33,000 bases of DNA, taken from the NCBI GenBank assembly GCA_021324995.1, contig JAJPIB010000050.1:1-33000 (forward strand), given 5' to 3'. This DNA is from Chlamydiia bacterium. Its GTDB lineage: Bacteria; Chlamydiota; Chlamydiia; Chlamydiales; Rhabdochlamydiaceae. The notes below the pieces were generated by a model. It was not told where the DNA came from and did not search any database. It was given only the letters and a program-made list of their open reading frames with translations. The position numbers were made by a program, and so were the translations under genes. Positions 23,607 to 31,275 of this stretch are shown one piece after another (positions within the stretch are counted from its first letter, which is position 1; every line of letters begins with the position of its first letter).

Positions 23607-24041
23607 TTATTTAAGATGGCGATTTTCGCCTGGCGCAACGTCGCCATTTACGTAGAGCCAAACGCCTTCTACCTTTGCAAAATAACTGCGCTCAGTAAAA
23701 GTCGCATCTTCTTCCCCCTGTTTTAAATGCGCGATGAAAACAACGATTGCCTTATCCTTTTGCTCGCTGACCGATAAAATCTCGAGCCTTTCAAAATCTG
23801 TCTTTAAACAAGAATTGAGAATCGCTTCTTTCCACACATTTAGGTTCTGAGAGACTGCAGGATGGCGTGGATGGGTCGTTCGAACGATATAGTCGACGTT
23901 GTTAAGAGCATAAGCGCTGTAGCGCGACCGCATGAGTTTCTCTGCACTTTCCGCTGCTTTACCTCGGTGATAGGGAGCACAGCACTCTTGATAAAACTTT
24001 CCTCTGGAACAAGGACATTTGAAATCGGGATCAGCTGCCAT
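23607..24041 (-). CDS. YchJ-family (UPF0225) SEC-C motif protein
   Basis: A 144-residue protein with an N-terminal SEC-C zinc motif, CPCSRGKFYQECCAPYHRG (9-27), followed by the YchJ-type NTF2-like domain (SAEKLMRSRYSAYALNNVDY and onward). YchJ proteins are widespread but without an established function; SEC-C motifs bind zinc and are found on SecA and many accessory proteins. All four candidate zinc ligands (three Cys plus His/Cys) are present. Length is typical of the family. The start follows GAAGGTG. Only three bases separate it from the upstream unknown gene, so the two are co-transcribed. Confidence 0.85.
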   Translation of the reverse strand: MAADPDFKCPCSRGKFYQECCAPYHRGKAAESAEKLMRSRYSAYALNNVDYIVRTTHPRHPAVSQNLNVWKEAILNSCLKTDFERLEILSVSEQKDKAIVVFIAHLKQGEEDATFTERSYFAKVEGVWLYVNGDVAPGENRHLK

Positions 24042-24044
24042 GGG

Positions 24045-24746
24045 TTACACCTTCGGGGCTAGAGTAAGACGCTGATTGTGCGTGCCTGCCCTTACCGTCT
24101 GAATGAACTGCGCAACACGATCGACGCCGACCTGTATCAAATCGAGCTGAGTTAAACCGATGTTATTCGTTGGATTAGACACCCAGAGATCTCCTCCGGC
24201 CCCTTTTGCAATGCAGGTTTCGCGATAGCGTTGGTGAATTGTTGCTATCACGATCCGTCCGGTCCGATCCGCCATGCGCAACAAAACAAATTTGCGGCCG
24301 GCCAGGTCTTCTCCTTGAACCATCGATTGTCCGCTCCTAAAATAGGCATCTCCCAATTTTAAATAATCGGTAAAGTCGGATTGCTGAATCTGCACGACAG
24401 GAATGACGGCACAAACAGCTTCTCCTCCAAGCGCTGCGATGATTTTTTCTCGGGCCTGTCGGTTGCGCTGAGGTCCATCCAAGTAGTACTCGCACTCTTT
24501 CAGCTTACCTGCAAGCCCTGTAGCGCCGTAAATGCAGGTTCCCACCCCTATCACATCCAAAAACTCGAAGGATTTTTTTACAAAAAACACAAAATAGGCT
24601 TTGAAACTATCCGGCTGAGAAGTTCTGTCCCATTCGACGATTGTTTCAAAAAGGCCAGTCTTGCCGAGGGAGGTATCATCGCCACCAAAACTAAAGGTAT
24701 TTTGGGTGACCGGTTTCTGAGTGAGCGAAAGAATTGTTCCTGTCAT
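24045..24746 (-). CDS. Uncharacterised protein upstream of the YchJ-like gene
   Basis: I do not recognise this 233-residue protein. It lacks a signal peptide and has one moderately hydrophobic stretch (DVIGVGTCIYGATGLAGK, about 64-81) too short and glycine-rich for a certain membrane helix. The middle (VCAVIPVVQIQQSDFTDYLK) and the region FVLLRMADRTGRIVIATIH look like beta-strands of a compact domain. It probably shares a transcript with the YchJ-like gene. The reading frame has ordinary codon use for this genome, and its length and lack of stops support a real gene. It may be lineage-restricted. Confidence 0.65.
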   Translation of the reverse strand: MTGTILSLTQKPVTQNTFSFGGDDTSLGKTGLFETIVEWDRTSQPDSFKAYFVFFVKKSFEFLDVIGVGTCIYGATGLAGKLKECEYYLDGPQRNRQAREKIIAALGGEAVCAVIPVVQIQQSDFTDYLKLGDAYFRSGQSMVQGEDLAGRKFVLLRMADRTGRIVIATIHQRYRETCIAKGAGGDLWVSNPTNNIGLTQLDLIQVGVDRVAQFIQTVRAGTHNQRLTLAPKV

Positions 24747-24892
24747 AAAACCTGCGATTAAAATAATTGCACAAGGTTAAGACACTTTTTAGAATCCATC
24801 CAGATAAAAATATTTTTTACTGAAAAAGGATATCTCTTGCAAATATAACAGAGGTATAGTGAAATTTAGGACTCACTAACAAAGTTAAAATA

Positions 24893-25759
24893 ATGCTCAT
24901 ACGCTTTCTTTTTCTCCTAGTTTTGTTGCTTCCCCTCTCTTCTTGCGAGAAACGTCCATCTGCCTTAGGCGAAAAACCCACCGTTCTCGTCAGCGTTCCG
25001 CCTTACATCTATTTCGTCGATAAAATTGCGCAAGGGCTCGTCGACATCGAATCCTTGGTCCCCGCGGGGGCTAATCCCCACATTTACGAAGCTACTCCAA
25101 AAGAGGTGCAACGCTACCAAAAGGCAGCTCTTTGGATTTATCTGGGTGAAACTTTAGATAAAAAAGTTCTTCATGTTTTAAAGGATAGGCATAAAGCGGT
25201 ACGCGTCGTCGACGTCTCCCAAAAGATTCCCCTCCTTTCTTACTGCAATGAAGAACACGATCATGATCATTGCCATCATGAGGGAGCCGATCTCCATATT
25301 TGGCTTAGCCCCGTTCTTGCAAAGCAGCAGGCAGAGACGATTGGAGCTGCTTTAATGGATCTTTTGCCCGAAAGCAAAGAACAGATCCGTAAAAACCTGG
25401 AGAATTTTTTAGAAGAGCTTGATCAGTTGAATGCGGAGATTTCTTCACTGCTTGCTCCCATGAAAGATAGAGCGATTCTCGTCTCTCACCCCGCATTCGC
25501 CTATTTCTGCAGGGATTATCACATGGTTCAACTCTCGATTGAGGTGGAAGGCAAAGATCCATTGCCCAAAGATGTGACAGAAATTATCCAAAAGGCTAAA
25601 AGCTATCACATCCAAAGCGTATTGCTCGAACCCCAATACAGCAACAAGGGCGCAGAATTGATCGCTGAATCCATGCACTTACCTACACATATGGTCGATC
25701 CCTATTCGGAAAACTACTCGGCTAACTTACTAAGCATTGCTAAGGTGATTGCAGAATGA
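24893..25759 (+). CDS. znuA: Metal ABC transporter solute-binding lipoprotein (ZnuA/TroA family)
   Basis: A periplasmic lipoprotein capturing Zn2+ or Mn2+ for the ABC importer encoded next to it. Of 288 residues, 1-17 form a lipoprotein signal with lipobox LSSC (C18). The cluster A-I fold follows. Its metal ligands correspond to H63 (GANPHIYEA), H135 (GADLHIWLSP), H199 (VSHPAFAYF) and D269 (MVDPYSEN). A His-rich loop (HDHDHCHH, 122-129) precedes the second ligand; such a loop is typical of zinc-binding members, so zinc is favoured over manganese. The stop overlaps the ATPase start by 4 bp. Genes of this type correspond to CT415-CT417 from memory. No clear Zur or Fur-type operator is visible upstream. 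Confidence 0.9.
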   Translation: MLIRFLFLLVLLLPLSSCEKRPSALGEKPTVLVSVPPYIYFVDKIAQGLVDIESLVPAGANPHIYEATPKEVQRYQKAALWIYLGETLDKKVLHVLKDRHKAVRVVDVSQKIPLLSYCNEEHDHDHCHHEGADLHIWLSPVLAKQQAETIGAALMDLLPESKEQIRKNLENFLEELDQLNAEISSLLAPMKDRAILVSHPAFAYFCRDYHMVQLSIEVEGKDPLPKDVTEIIQKAKSYHIQSVLLEPQYSNKGAELIAESMHLPTHMVDPYSENYSANLLSIAKVIAE

Positions 25760-26496
25760 CCGCGCCTGCCCTTTGGATTGAAAATTTGAACTTCTGCTAC
25801 GAGGCCTTTCCTGCCCTAGAGAATGTGAATGTGAAGATCGAAACCGGAGAGTTCGTAGGGATTTTTGGCCCGAATGGGGGCGGCAAGACCACCTTGCTCA
25901 AACTGATTTTAGGACTACTTACCCCTGCTCAGGGTAAAATTCACCTTTTTGGCCTCTCTTCTGAAGAGGGCAGGCAATGGATCGGATATGTCCCCCAGTC
26001 GATTCACTTCGATCGCGACTTTCCTATTAATGTCGAGGAAGTCGTGATGATGGGGGCTTTGAGAAAAATGGATTGGTTGGGAAGATACCCTTTAGAAGTA
26101 AAATCAAAGGCCAGAGCTGCTTTAGAAAAGGTGGGTCTTTCCCATAAAGCTAAATCCTCTTTTGGCAAGCTTTCAGGAGGAGAAACGCAAAGGGCTTTGA
26201 TCGCACGAGCGATCATTGATGAGCCACGCATGCTGATCCTGGATGAACCTACAGCGAACATCGATGTCGAGGGGCAAAAAAGTGTTCACGAACTGCTCCT
26301 GCAATTAAATAAAACAATGACGATCTTAATGGTGACGCATGACCTGCAAACCATTGTAGACAAAGTGGGTAAGCTGCTCTGTGTTCAAAGAAGTGTGACC
26401 TCTTTGCAAGCGAAAGAACTTTGCGAGCACTTTGCTCTAGGACTCTATCATGCCCCTTTGACTTCTCAACCCCATTTTCCTTTTAAAAATGTTTAA
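25756..26496 (+). CDS. znuC: Metal ABC transporter ATP-binding protein
   Basis: The cytoplasmic ATPase powering the zinc/manganese importer. The 246 residues have Walker A GPNGGGKT (38-45), Q-loop VPQSIHF (79-85), signature LSGGETQ (139-145), Walker B MLILDE (159-164) with D-loop, and the switch histidine in VTHDLQT. The extra G in Walker A (GGGKT) is common in ZnuC-like proteins. It overlaps znuA by 4 bp and the permease gene by 8 bp, so the three are translated together. Confidence 0.93.
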   Translation: MTAPALWIENLNFCYEAFPALENVNVKIETGEFVGIFGPNGGGKTTLLKLILGLLTPAQGKIHLFGLSSEEGRQWIGYVPQSIHFDRDFPINVEEVVMMGALRKMDWLGRYPLEVKSKARAALEKVGLSHKAKSSFGKLSGGETQRALIARAIIDEPRMLILDEPTANIDVEGQKSVHELLLQLNKTMTILMVTHDLQTIVDKVGKLLCVQRSVTSLQAKELCEHFALGLYHAPLTSQPHFPFKNV

Positions 26497-27325
26497 CTTT
26501 ATTACAACCCTTTCTGAAAACCCCTTTCTTCTGATGGCTCTTGTCGCAGGCCTCGCCGCATCGTTCGCAAGCGGAATTATCGGGTCCTACGTCGTTGTGA
26601 ATAGGATTGTTTCAATGAGTGGCAGCATTGCTCACTCTGTGCTCGGAGGAATGGGGGTATGCTTATGGTTGCGCCGCACTTACAACCTGGATTTCTTGAC
26701 GCCTCTTCAGGGAGCCCTCGCTGCTGGCCTTTTTTCCGCTCTATTGATGGGCTGGATTCATCTAAAATATCGGGAAAGGGAAGATACGGTAATCGCCGCA
26801 ATCTGGGCGACAGGAATGTCTATCGGGGTGATTTTTATCGCTCTCACACCCGGATACAATGTAGAATTAATGAATTTTCTTTTTGGAAATATTCTTTGGG
26901 TGAGCCATAGCGATATCGTTCTGCTACTCTCATTGGATGCACTCATCGCTGCGACTGTCGCAATCTTCTATAGAAGATTTCTCGCGATCTGTTTTGATGA
27001 GCAGCAGGCCCTTTTGCAGAAGGTACCTGTGCATACACTTTATCTACTTTTGCTGTGCCTGGTTGCAATTGCCGTCGTCTTGCTGATTCAAGTTGTGGGA
27101 GCAATCCTCGTCATCACAATGTTGGCAATCCCGGCAGCTATTGCAGGAACCTTGACCCATATCCTTTCGCGAATGATGCTGATCGCAGTTCTTCTCGGCG
27201 CCCTATTCACGTCCCTTGGGATGTATTTCTCCTACGAGCTCAATTGGCCCCCAGGCGCGACGATCTCTCTTGTAGCAGCCATTTTTTACGCGCTAAGCCT
27301 TATGAGAAAACGGGCTTTGCGCTGA
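26489..27325 (+). CDS. znuB: Metal ABC transporter permease (ABC-3 family)
   Basis: The membrane channel of the importer: 278 residues with eight or so hydrophobic helices, typical ABC-3 sequence ASFASGIIGSYVVVNR (24-39) and GSIAHSVLGGMG, and the conserved coupling segment near NFLFGNILWV. It begins 8 bp inside the end of the ATPase gene, without an obvious ribosome binding site of its own. It ends 20 bp from the convergent short gene at 27346. Confidence 0.92.
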   Translation: MFNFITTLSENPFLLMALVAGLAASFASGIIGSYVVVNRIVSMSGSIAHSVLGGMGVCLWLRRTYNLDFLTPLQGALAAGLFSALLMGWIHLKYREREDTVIAAIWATGMSIGVIFIALTPGYNVELMNFLFGNILWVSHSDIVLLLSLDALIAATVAIFYRRFLAICFDEQQALLQKVPVHTLYLLLLCLVAIAVVLLIQVVGAILVITMLAIPAAIAGTLTHILSRMMLIAVLLGALFTSLGMYFSYELNWPPGATISLVAAIFYALSLMRKRALR

Positions 27326-27345
27326 GCCTGCACAGAATCAACGCG

Positions 27346-27459
27346 TTACATTTGACAGAAGCGTCCCCAGAAGCTTTTCCAGGCGCTGCGCTTAGAATTC
27401 TCTGACTTGTGCATTTTTTTAGATTTGGAAGCCGTTTTTCTTCTTTTTGATCTTGCCAT
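27346..27459 (-). CDS. Short basic protein (37 aa), possible small conserved gene
   Basis: Reading MARSKRRKTASKSKKMHKSE at its start and ending in GRFCQM, this 37-residue product is about 40% Lys/Arg in its first half. It is a plausible nucleic-acid- or ribosome-binding peptide. The ATG follows AAGGAGAGACAGTC, a strong ribosome binding site at good spacing. It lies 12 bp after the 53-residue gene. A very short gene with clean start signals and an upstream partner is more than chance, but function is unknown. Confidence 0.6.
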   Translation of the reverse strand: MARSKRRKTASKSKKMHKSENSKRSAWKSFWGRFCQM

Positions 27460-27471
27460 GACTGTCTCTCC

Positions 27472-27633
27472 TTAGTTCTGGTGAATCTTAATATCTTCTG
27501 GACGTACGGACTCAACGTCATTCGCCACATCTTTTAATTCGTCTTGCGATGAGGGATGATTACTTTTGCTATGGCGCTTCAATGTGACTTTGGAAGCCTT
27601 GCGTTTGTTCAACTTCTTGTTAAAAGGTTTCAT
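27472..27633 (-). CDS. Short basic/acidic bipartite protein (53 aa)
   Basis: A 53-residue product with a strongly basic N-terminal half (MKPFNKKLNKRKASKVTLKR) and an acidic C-terminal half (DELKDVANDVESVRPEDIK). GAGGATCA precedes the ATG. The gene is followed directly by the 37-residue basic gene with its own strong ribosome binding site, so they form a two-gene unit on the minus strand, between the metal importer operon and rplU. I do not recognise a family. The charge split suggests nucleic-acid binding with self-shielding, as inference only. Confidence 0.6.
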   Translation of the reverse strand: MKPFNKKLNKRKASKVTLKRHSKSNHPSSQDELKDVANDVESVRPEDIKIHQN

Positions 27634-27902
27634 TGATCCTCAGCAACGTTTAGATGGAGCCACATCTGCGGGCCGCAATTCCCTGTATCCGATATATTTT
27701 TATATTATTAGTATTTTATATTTTAATCAAACTAGTTTATCACTTAATTTCAAGAAAACCAATATTATTTTTTTAGAGAACCATTTTGAGTCTAAACACA
27801 TTGAATAGAAAATATGCGCATAAAGTAAGATTATAACTCCTGAACCCGAGGAAGCCGTAAAGCGTGAACTTCCAAAACCATGCCGGTTTTTCGTGTTACC
27901 TC

Positions 27903-27932
27903 TTGACTTTGAATCGAATTATAACCTATTAT
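27903..27932 (+). promoter_or_regulatory. Sigma-70-type promoter of rplU-rpmA-obg
   Basis: TTGACT (27903-27908) and TATTAT (27927-27932) are separated by 18 bp. Both are close to consensus. Transcription would begin near 27940 and give a leader of about 70 bases that contains the hairpin at 27949-27976. Confidence 0.65.
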
Positions 27933-27948
27933 CCTCCCTTTCCTCTCC

Positions 27949-27976
27949 AGGAAGTGCTATGCCCATTGCACTTTCT
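27949..27976 (+). promoter_or_regulatory. Leader hairpin upstream of rplU
   Basis: AGGAAGTGC (27949-27957) pairs over nine positions (one G-U) with GCACTTTCT (27968-27976) around a 10-base loop. It sits at the very 5' end of the predicted rplU transcript, where ribosomal-protein autoregulatory leaders are usually found. Function is inferred from position. Confidence 0.4.
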
Positions 27977-28007
27977 ATACATACGCGATGAACTTTCAGG
28001 AGGTCAA

Positions 28008-28319
28008 ATGTACGCGATTATCGAAACCGGTGGAAAACAATACAGAGTCGAGAAAGGGGATATCATCGATGTCGAACTTCTCGAAGTAAATGTTGGTGAA
28101 AAAGTAGAATTCAACAACGTGCTATTTATTAACAATGCAGGCGCAACCCAAATCGGAAACCCCAATGTCGCAAAATCTGCGGTTCATGGAGAGCTGATGC
28201 AGGAAGTGAAGGGCCCTAAAGAAATCGCTTTCAAATATAAGAAGCGCAAGCCATTCCGCCGCACGGTTGGACACCGCCAACGCTACTCACGCGTTAAAAT
28301 CACAGAGATCATAGGCTAA
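28008..28319 (+). CDS. rplU: 50S ribosomal protein L21
   Basis: A 103-residue large-subunit protein binding 23S rRNA near L20. It begins [18 protein letters not shown], carries the conserved [12 protein letters not shown] segment and ends in the basic [18 protein letters not shown] stretch followed by VKITEI, the L21 signature. The frame is open 48 codons further upstream, but the ATG at 28008 is preceded by CAGGAGGT, the best ribosome binding site in the area, and matches the family start exactly. It is the first gene of the rplU-rpmA-obg operon. Confidence 0.97.
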   Translation: MYAIIETGGKQYRVEKGDIIDVELLEVNVGEKVEFNNVLFINNAGATQIGNPNVAKSAVHGELMQEVKGPKEIAFKYKKRKPFRRTVGHRQRYSRVKITEIIG

Positions 28320-28332
28320 GGAGTTTCTCAAT

Positions 28333-28584
28333 ATGGCACATAAGAAAGGTCAAGGGTCGACCCGAAACGGACGGGATTCAAAAGCTCAGCGCTTAGGGAT
28401 CAAAGCCACTGGCGGAGAATTCGTCACAACAGGAAGCATTATCGTTAGACAGCGCGGGACAAAATGGCTGCCTTGCAAGAACGTCGGCATAGGCCGAGAC
28501 GACACTCTCTATGCCCTCATAGACGGGATCGTCACTTATCGCAAGACCAACCGCACCCACGTCTCCGTATTACCCGTAGCGTAA
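28333..28584 (+). CDS. rpmA: 50S ribosomal protein L27
   Basis: An 83-residue protein whose N-terminal tail reaches the peptidyl-transferase centre. It starts [20 protein letters not shown], with the typical [11 protein letters not shown] and IVRQRGTKW motifs. There is no N-terminal extension of the Firmicutes type needing proteolytic removal. It follows rplU by 13 bp with TAAGGAGT near the start. Confidence 0.97.
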   Translation: MAHKKGQGSTRNGRDSKAQRLGIKATGGEFVTTGSIIVRQRGTKWLPCKNVGIGRDDTLYALIDGIVTYRKTNRTHVSVLPVA

Positions 28585-28615
28585 TACTCAGACAGCTTTA
28601 CGATTGATTTAAGTC

Positions 28616-28649
28616 GCCTCTGATCCAGCATCAGAGGCATTTTATTTTA
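28616..28649 (+). terminator. Hairpin between rpmA and obg
   Basis: A 9-bp stem, GCCTCTGAT (28616-28624) and ATCAGAGGC (28630-28638), has a 5-base loop and is followed by ATTTTATTTTA. It looks like an intrinsic terminator, probably partial, so that obg is expressed at a lower level than the ribosomal proteins. Confidence 0.75.
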
Positions 28650-28659
28650 GGTAGAAAAG

Positions 28660-29673
28660 ATGTTTATCGATTCGGTTAAAATCAGTTTACGCGCAGGAAA
28701 AGGCGGCAATGGAGTCGTCGCTTGGAGACGTGAGAAATACATTCCGAAGGGAGGCCCAAGCGGTGGCGACGGGGGAAAGGGAGGCTCTATTCTTCTTAAA
28801 ACGGATAGCCACGTCCTTTCTCTCGAAGGATTCCGCAACCAACGGCAAATCTTTGCCGAAAATGGAATGCCGGGAGCTGGTAACCTGCAAAAAGGGCGAA
28901 ACGGTGCAGACTTAGAACTGATCGTTCCTTGTGGAACTCTGGTTAAGGACGTGAAGAGCGGAGAGATCCTTTTCGATTTTACGAATGAAAATCAAGAATT
29001 TTTAATCTGCAAAGGCGGGAAAGGGGGTAAAGGCAACAATTGCTTCAAGACTCCAACGAATCAGGCTCCCAATGTCTGCACCCCAGGAACTGAGGGAGAG
29101 GCTCGCGACGTCGAGCTCGAACTCAAACTCATCGCGGACGTCGGATTTATTGGAATGCCTAACGCCGGGAAGTCTACCCTGATGTCCCAAATCACTCACG
29201 TCCCTGTAAAGATTGGCGCCTATCCCTTTACAACCCTCTTTCCTAACTTAAGCTACGTTCAGTTTGACGACTTTTCGCGCGTGCTCGTAGCGGACATTCC
29301 CGGAATCATCGAAGAAGCCCACCAAAACAAAGGGCTTGGCATCGCTTTTTTGAGACATATTGAACGCTCTTCCGCTCTTCTCTTCGTCATCGACGTATCA
29401 GGATTTGAAGGAAGAGATCCTTTCGAGGACTTTACTATTTTGCGCAGCGAACTTAATGCCTATAATCCCGAGATGCTGAAAAAACCCTTTATTGTTGCAC
29501 TCAACAAGATCGATGAATTAGATGCAGAAGAGCAATTAGAGAAATTTTATGCAAAATACCCTTTTTCGAAAGAAACGCTTTTTCCCATCTCAGCAATGCT
29601 CAATGAAGGCATAGCCCCCCTACTCGATGCGATGCGTCAGCTCGCCCAAGTCAACGGGCGTCGCTTCAAATAA
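28660..29673 (+). CDS. obg: Obg/CgtA GTPase, ribosome assembly
   Basis: An essential GTPase linking 50S assembly to growth state. The 337 residues have the glycine-rich Obg fold (1-155; AGKGGNGVVAWRREKYIPKG at the start, repeated GGKGG-type turns), then the G domain with G1 GMPNAGKST (165-173), switch I around TTLFPNL, G3 DIPG (212-215) and G4 NKID (282-285), followed by the SA (G5) motif in PISAM. There is no C-terminal OCT domain, as in many non-Firmicutes. The start is set by the FIDSVKI family sequence; the ribosome binding site (TTTAGGTAG) is weak. It is separated from rpmA by a hairpin. Confidence 0.95.
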   Translation: MFIDSVKISLRAGKGGNGVVAWRREKYIPKGGPSGGDGGKGGSILLKTDSHVLSLEGFRNQRQIFAENGMPGAGNLQKGRNGADLELIVPCGTLVKDVKSGEILFDFTNENQEFLICKGGKGGKGNNCFKTPTNQAPNVCTPGTEGEARDVELELKLIADVGFIGMPNAGKSTLMSQITHVPVKIGAYPFTTLFPNLSYVQFDDFSRVLVADIPGIIEEAHQNKGLGIAFLRHIERSSALLFVIDVSGFEGRDPFEDFTILRSELNAYNPEMLKKPFIVALNKIDELDAEEQLEKFYAKYPFSKETLFPISAMLNEGIAPLLDAMRQLAQVNGRRFK

Positions 29674-29683
29674 CGGAAATTAG

Positions 29684-29708
29684 AAGCCCTCGTTTAAAGC
29701 GAGGGCTT
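29684..29708. terminator. Hairpin between convergent obg and MFS genes
   Basis: A 9-bp perfect stem, AAGCCCTCG (29684-29692) with CGAGGGCTT (29700-29708), has a 7-base loop. It lies between the two stop codons. The T-runs are short on both sides, so efficiency is uncertain; it can serve both strands. Confidence 0.65.
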
Positions 29709-29728
29709 AATCACCAATGGAAACTGCT

Positions 29729-31015
29729 TTAGCTGGCTCCGACTCTTTTCGCAGTCCACTTGCGATCGGGATGATGGAAAAAGATAACCGTAATCACGGC
29801 AATAACAGTAAACCCTGCGAGAAGCAAGAAGGCCCCCTGATAATTTCCTGTAAGGTCGATCAGCCAGCCTGTCAATACCGGGGCAAGAATACCGGCCAAG
29901 GAGAGGCAGCTCGATGTGATTCCTTGAGCAGATCCCGCTTTCTCCTTAGCTACGTCGATATTCGTACTGAAGAATGCGGGCTGGGGCAGCATTCCAAACC
30001 CAAGGCCAAGACTCAAGAAAACAATCGATGGGACTAAGTCTTTGGTAAAGCCGAGCAGGACAAAGAACACCGCTGCGAGGAGCTGGCTCGACCAAATCAC
30101 ATGCGCTCTTGCTAGACGGCTGCTTCCTGTTTTGCGATAGAGCCAGTCAGAAATCACTCCCCCAGCTTTGAGGAAAATTGCGCTGACAAGCCATGGGATG
30201 GTCAGATACCAACCGACGCTTTTCAGATTAAGCCCATGCTGTGTGAGGAAGTATCCTGGAAGCCACAGCGTCGCAAAGAAGAGCATGTAGCCAAAAGCAA
30301 AGTAAGCGATGTTATTCGCAACAAGAGCAGGATGGGTCAAAATGAATCTCCAATTGACCACTTCTCCAGAGCGCTTAGAGTCTTTTTCCTTTGAAGAGGC
30401 GATGAATTTTTTCTCTTCTTCGCCAACAAATCGGGAGTTTTCCGGTTTGTCCGTGAAAAGAGCGTACCAAACAAACGCCCACAGAATTCCAACGACGCTA
30501 ATCGCCATGAACATCGTTCTCCAGCCAAAATCGGCGACAAGATAGGAGCAGACAGGCGCTCCTACAACAGAGGAGAGAGGAATCGCGACAAGTCCTAGGG
30601 AAAGAGCGCGAGCGCGTTCCGCTGCCGGTAGCCAGTCACTAATCGAACGAGTCATGGCGGGAAAATGAGGCCCCTCCGTAAATCCAAGAAGAAGGCGCAG
30701 ACCGATGAATCCCCAAAAGCCAGCAGCAAACCCGAGCAAACCGACGCATACAGACCAGCTGATTGCAGCAAGGGGCCACACAATGCGCGTGCCAAAGCGG
30801 TCGACAAGCCAGCCGCCGAAAGCTGTTAAAAGAACGTATCCGACGCCAAAAGCGGATAAAATCATTCCAAATTGAGTGTCGCTAAAATTGAATTCTTTTT
30901 TAAGTGGATCGATGACAAACGAAATAGCAGAGCGGTCTACAAAGTTTACGAGCGTGATGAAGAAAATTAGACCAGTGACAATCCAGCGATAGTGCTTAAT
31001 GCGTGCTTTGTCCAT
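29729..31015 (-). CDS. MFS transporter, anion:cation symporter (ACS)-like
   Basis: A 12-helix inner-membrane carrier of 428 residues. The N-terminal VDRSAISFVIDPLKKEF and the cytoplasmic GGWLVDRFGTRIVW (loop 2-3, motif A) recall the ACS/GudP-ExuT-like group that takes up sugar acids and related organic anions. It also has GLRLLLGFTEGPHFPAMTR, typical of that group. Substrate cannot be set from sequence; chlamydiae use MFS carriers of this kind to import host metabolites. A 260-bp spacer with AT-rich runs separates it from the divergent lipoprotein gene. It is unlike the 14-helix exporter at 9345. Confidence 0.82.
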   Translation of the reverse strand: MDKARIKHYRWIVTGLIFFITLVNFVDRSAISFVIDPLKKEFNFSDTQFGMILSAFGVGYVLLTAFGGWLVDRFGTRIVWPLAAISWSVCVGLLGFAAGFWGFIGLRLLLGFTEGPHFPAMTRSISDWLPAAERARALSLGLVAIPLSSVVGAPVCSYLVADFGWRTMFMAISVVGILWAFVWYALFTDKPENSRFVGEEEKKFIASSKEKDSKRSGEVVNWRFILTHPALVANNIAYFAFGYMLFFATLWLPGYFLTQHGLNLKSVGWYLTIPWLVSAIFLKAGGVISDWLYRKTGSSRLARAHVIWSSQLLAAVFFVLLGFTKDLVPSIVFLSLGLGFGMLPQPAFFSTNIDVAKEKAGSAQGITSSCLSLAGILAPVLTGWLIDLTGNYQGAFLLLAGFTVIAVITVIFFHHPDRKWTAKRVGAS

Positions 31016-31275
31016 TTGTTCCCTTTCGGTAATAAGTAAATGAAAAAATAAAAAAATTTTCCAACTTCAAAGAATGCCATCATTCCTCAAAAAAATCAAT
31101 CTTCTCGCGTTTTTGCGTTTGTTTCAGTTTTAAAAAAATCTACACGCTTTAAATTAAGCGACTTAAGATATCCCAAGGAAATTTTTAACATTTTTTTTAA
31201 AAAGAGGTTTTCTTGAGGCGCCTTTCGTTATAATCTTCTCTCTGCTAACATCCTCCTCAAAAATTGGATTTCACA

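Larger units (their letters stand above)
27634..28007. other. Upstream region of rplU and of the short-gene pair
   Basis: This AT-rich stretch separates two divergent units. The left part should hold the promoter of the minus-strand short genes; none is obvious. Around 27850-27895 there are small hairpins (GGAAG/CTTCC and AAAACC/GGTTTT followed by T), perhaps a transcript end, but nothing I can name. The right part holds the rplU promoter and a leader hairpin, listed separately. Confidence 0.5.

Noticed and set aside
24747-24892. A Zur or Fur box upstream of the metal importer operon
   Set aside because: I looked for a palindromic AT-rich operator. A TATAGT (24855-24860) could be a -10 element, but no convincing -35 or dyad of operator type is visible.
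27566-27808. An 80-codon plus-strand frame upstream of rplU
   Set aside because: It runs opposite to the better-supported 53-residue gene, has low-complexity AT-rich content and no ribosome binding site.
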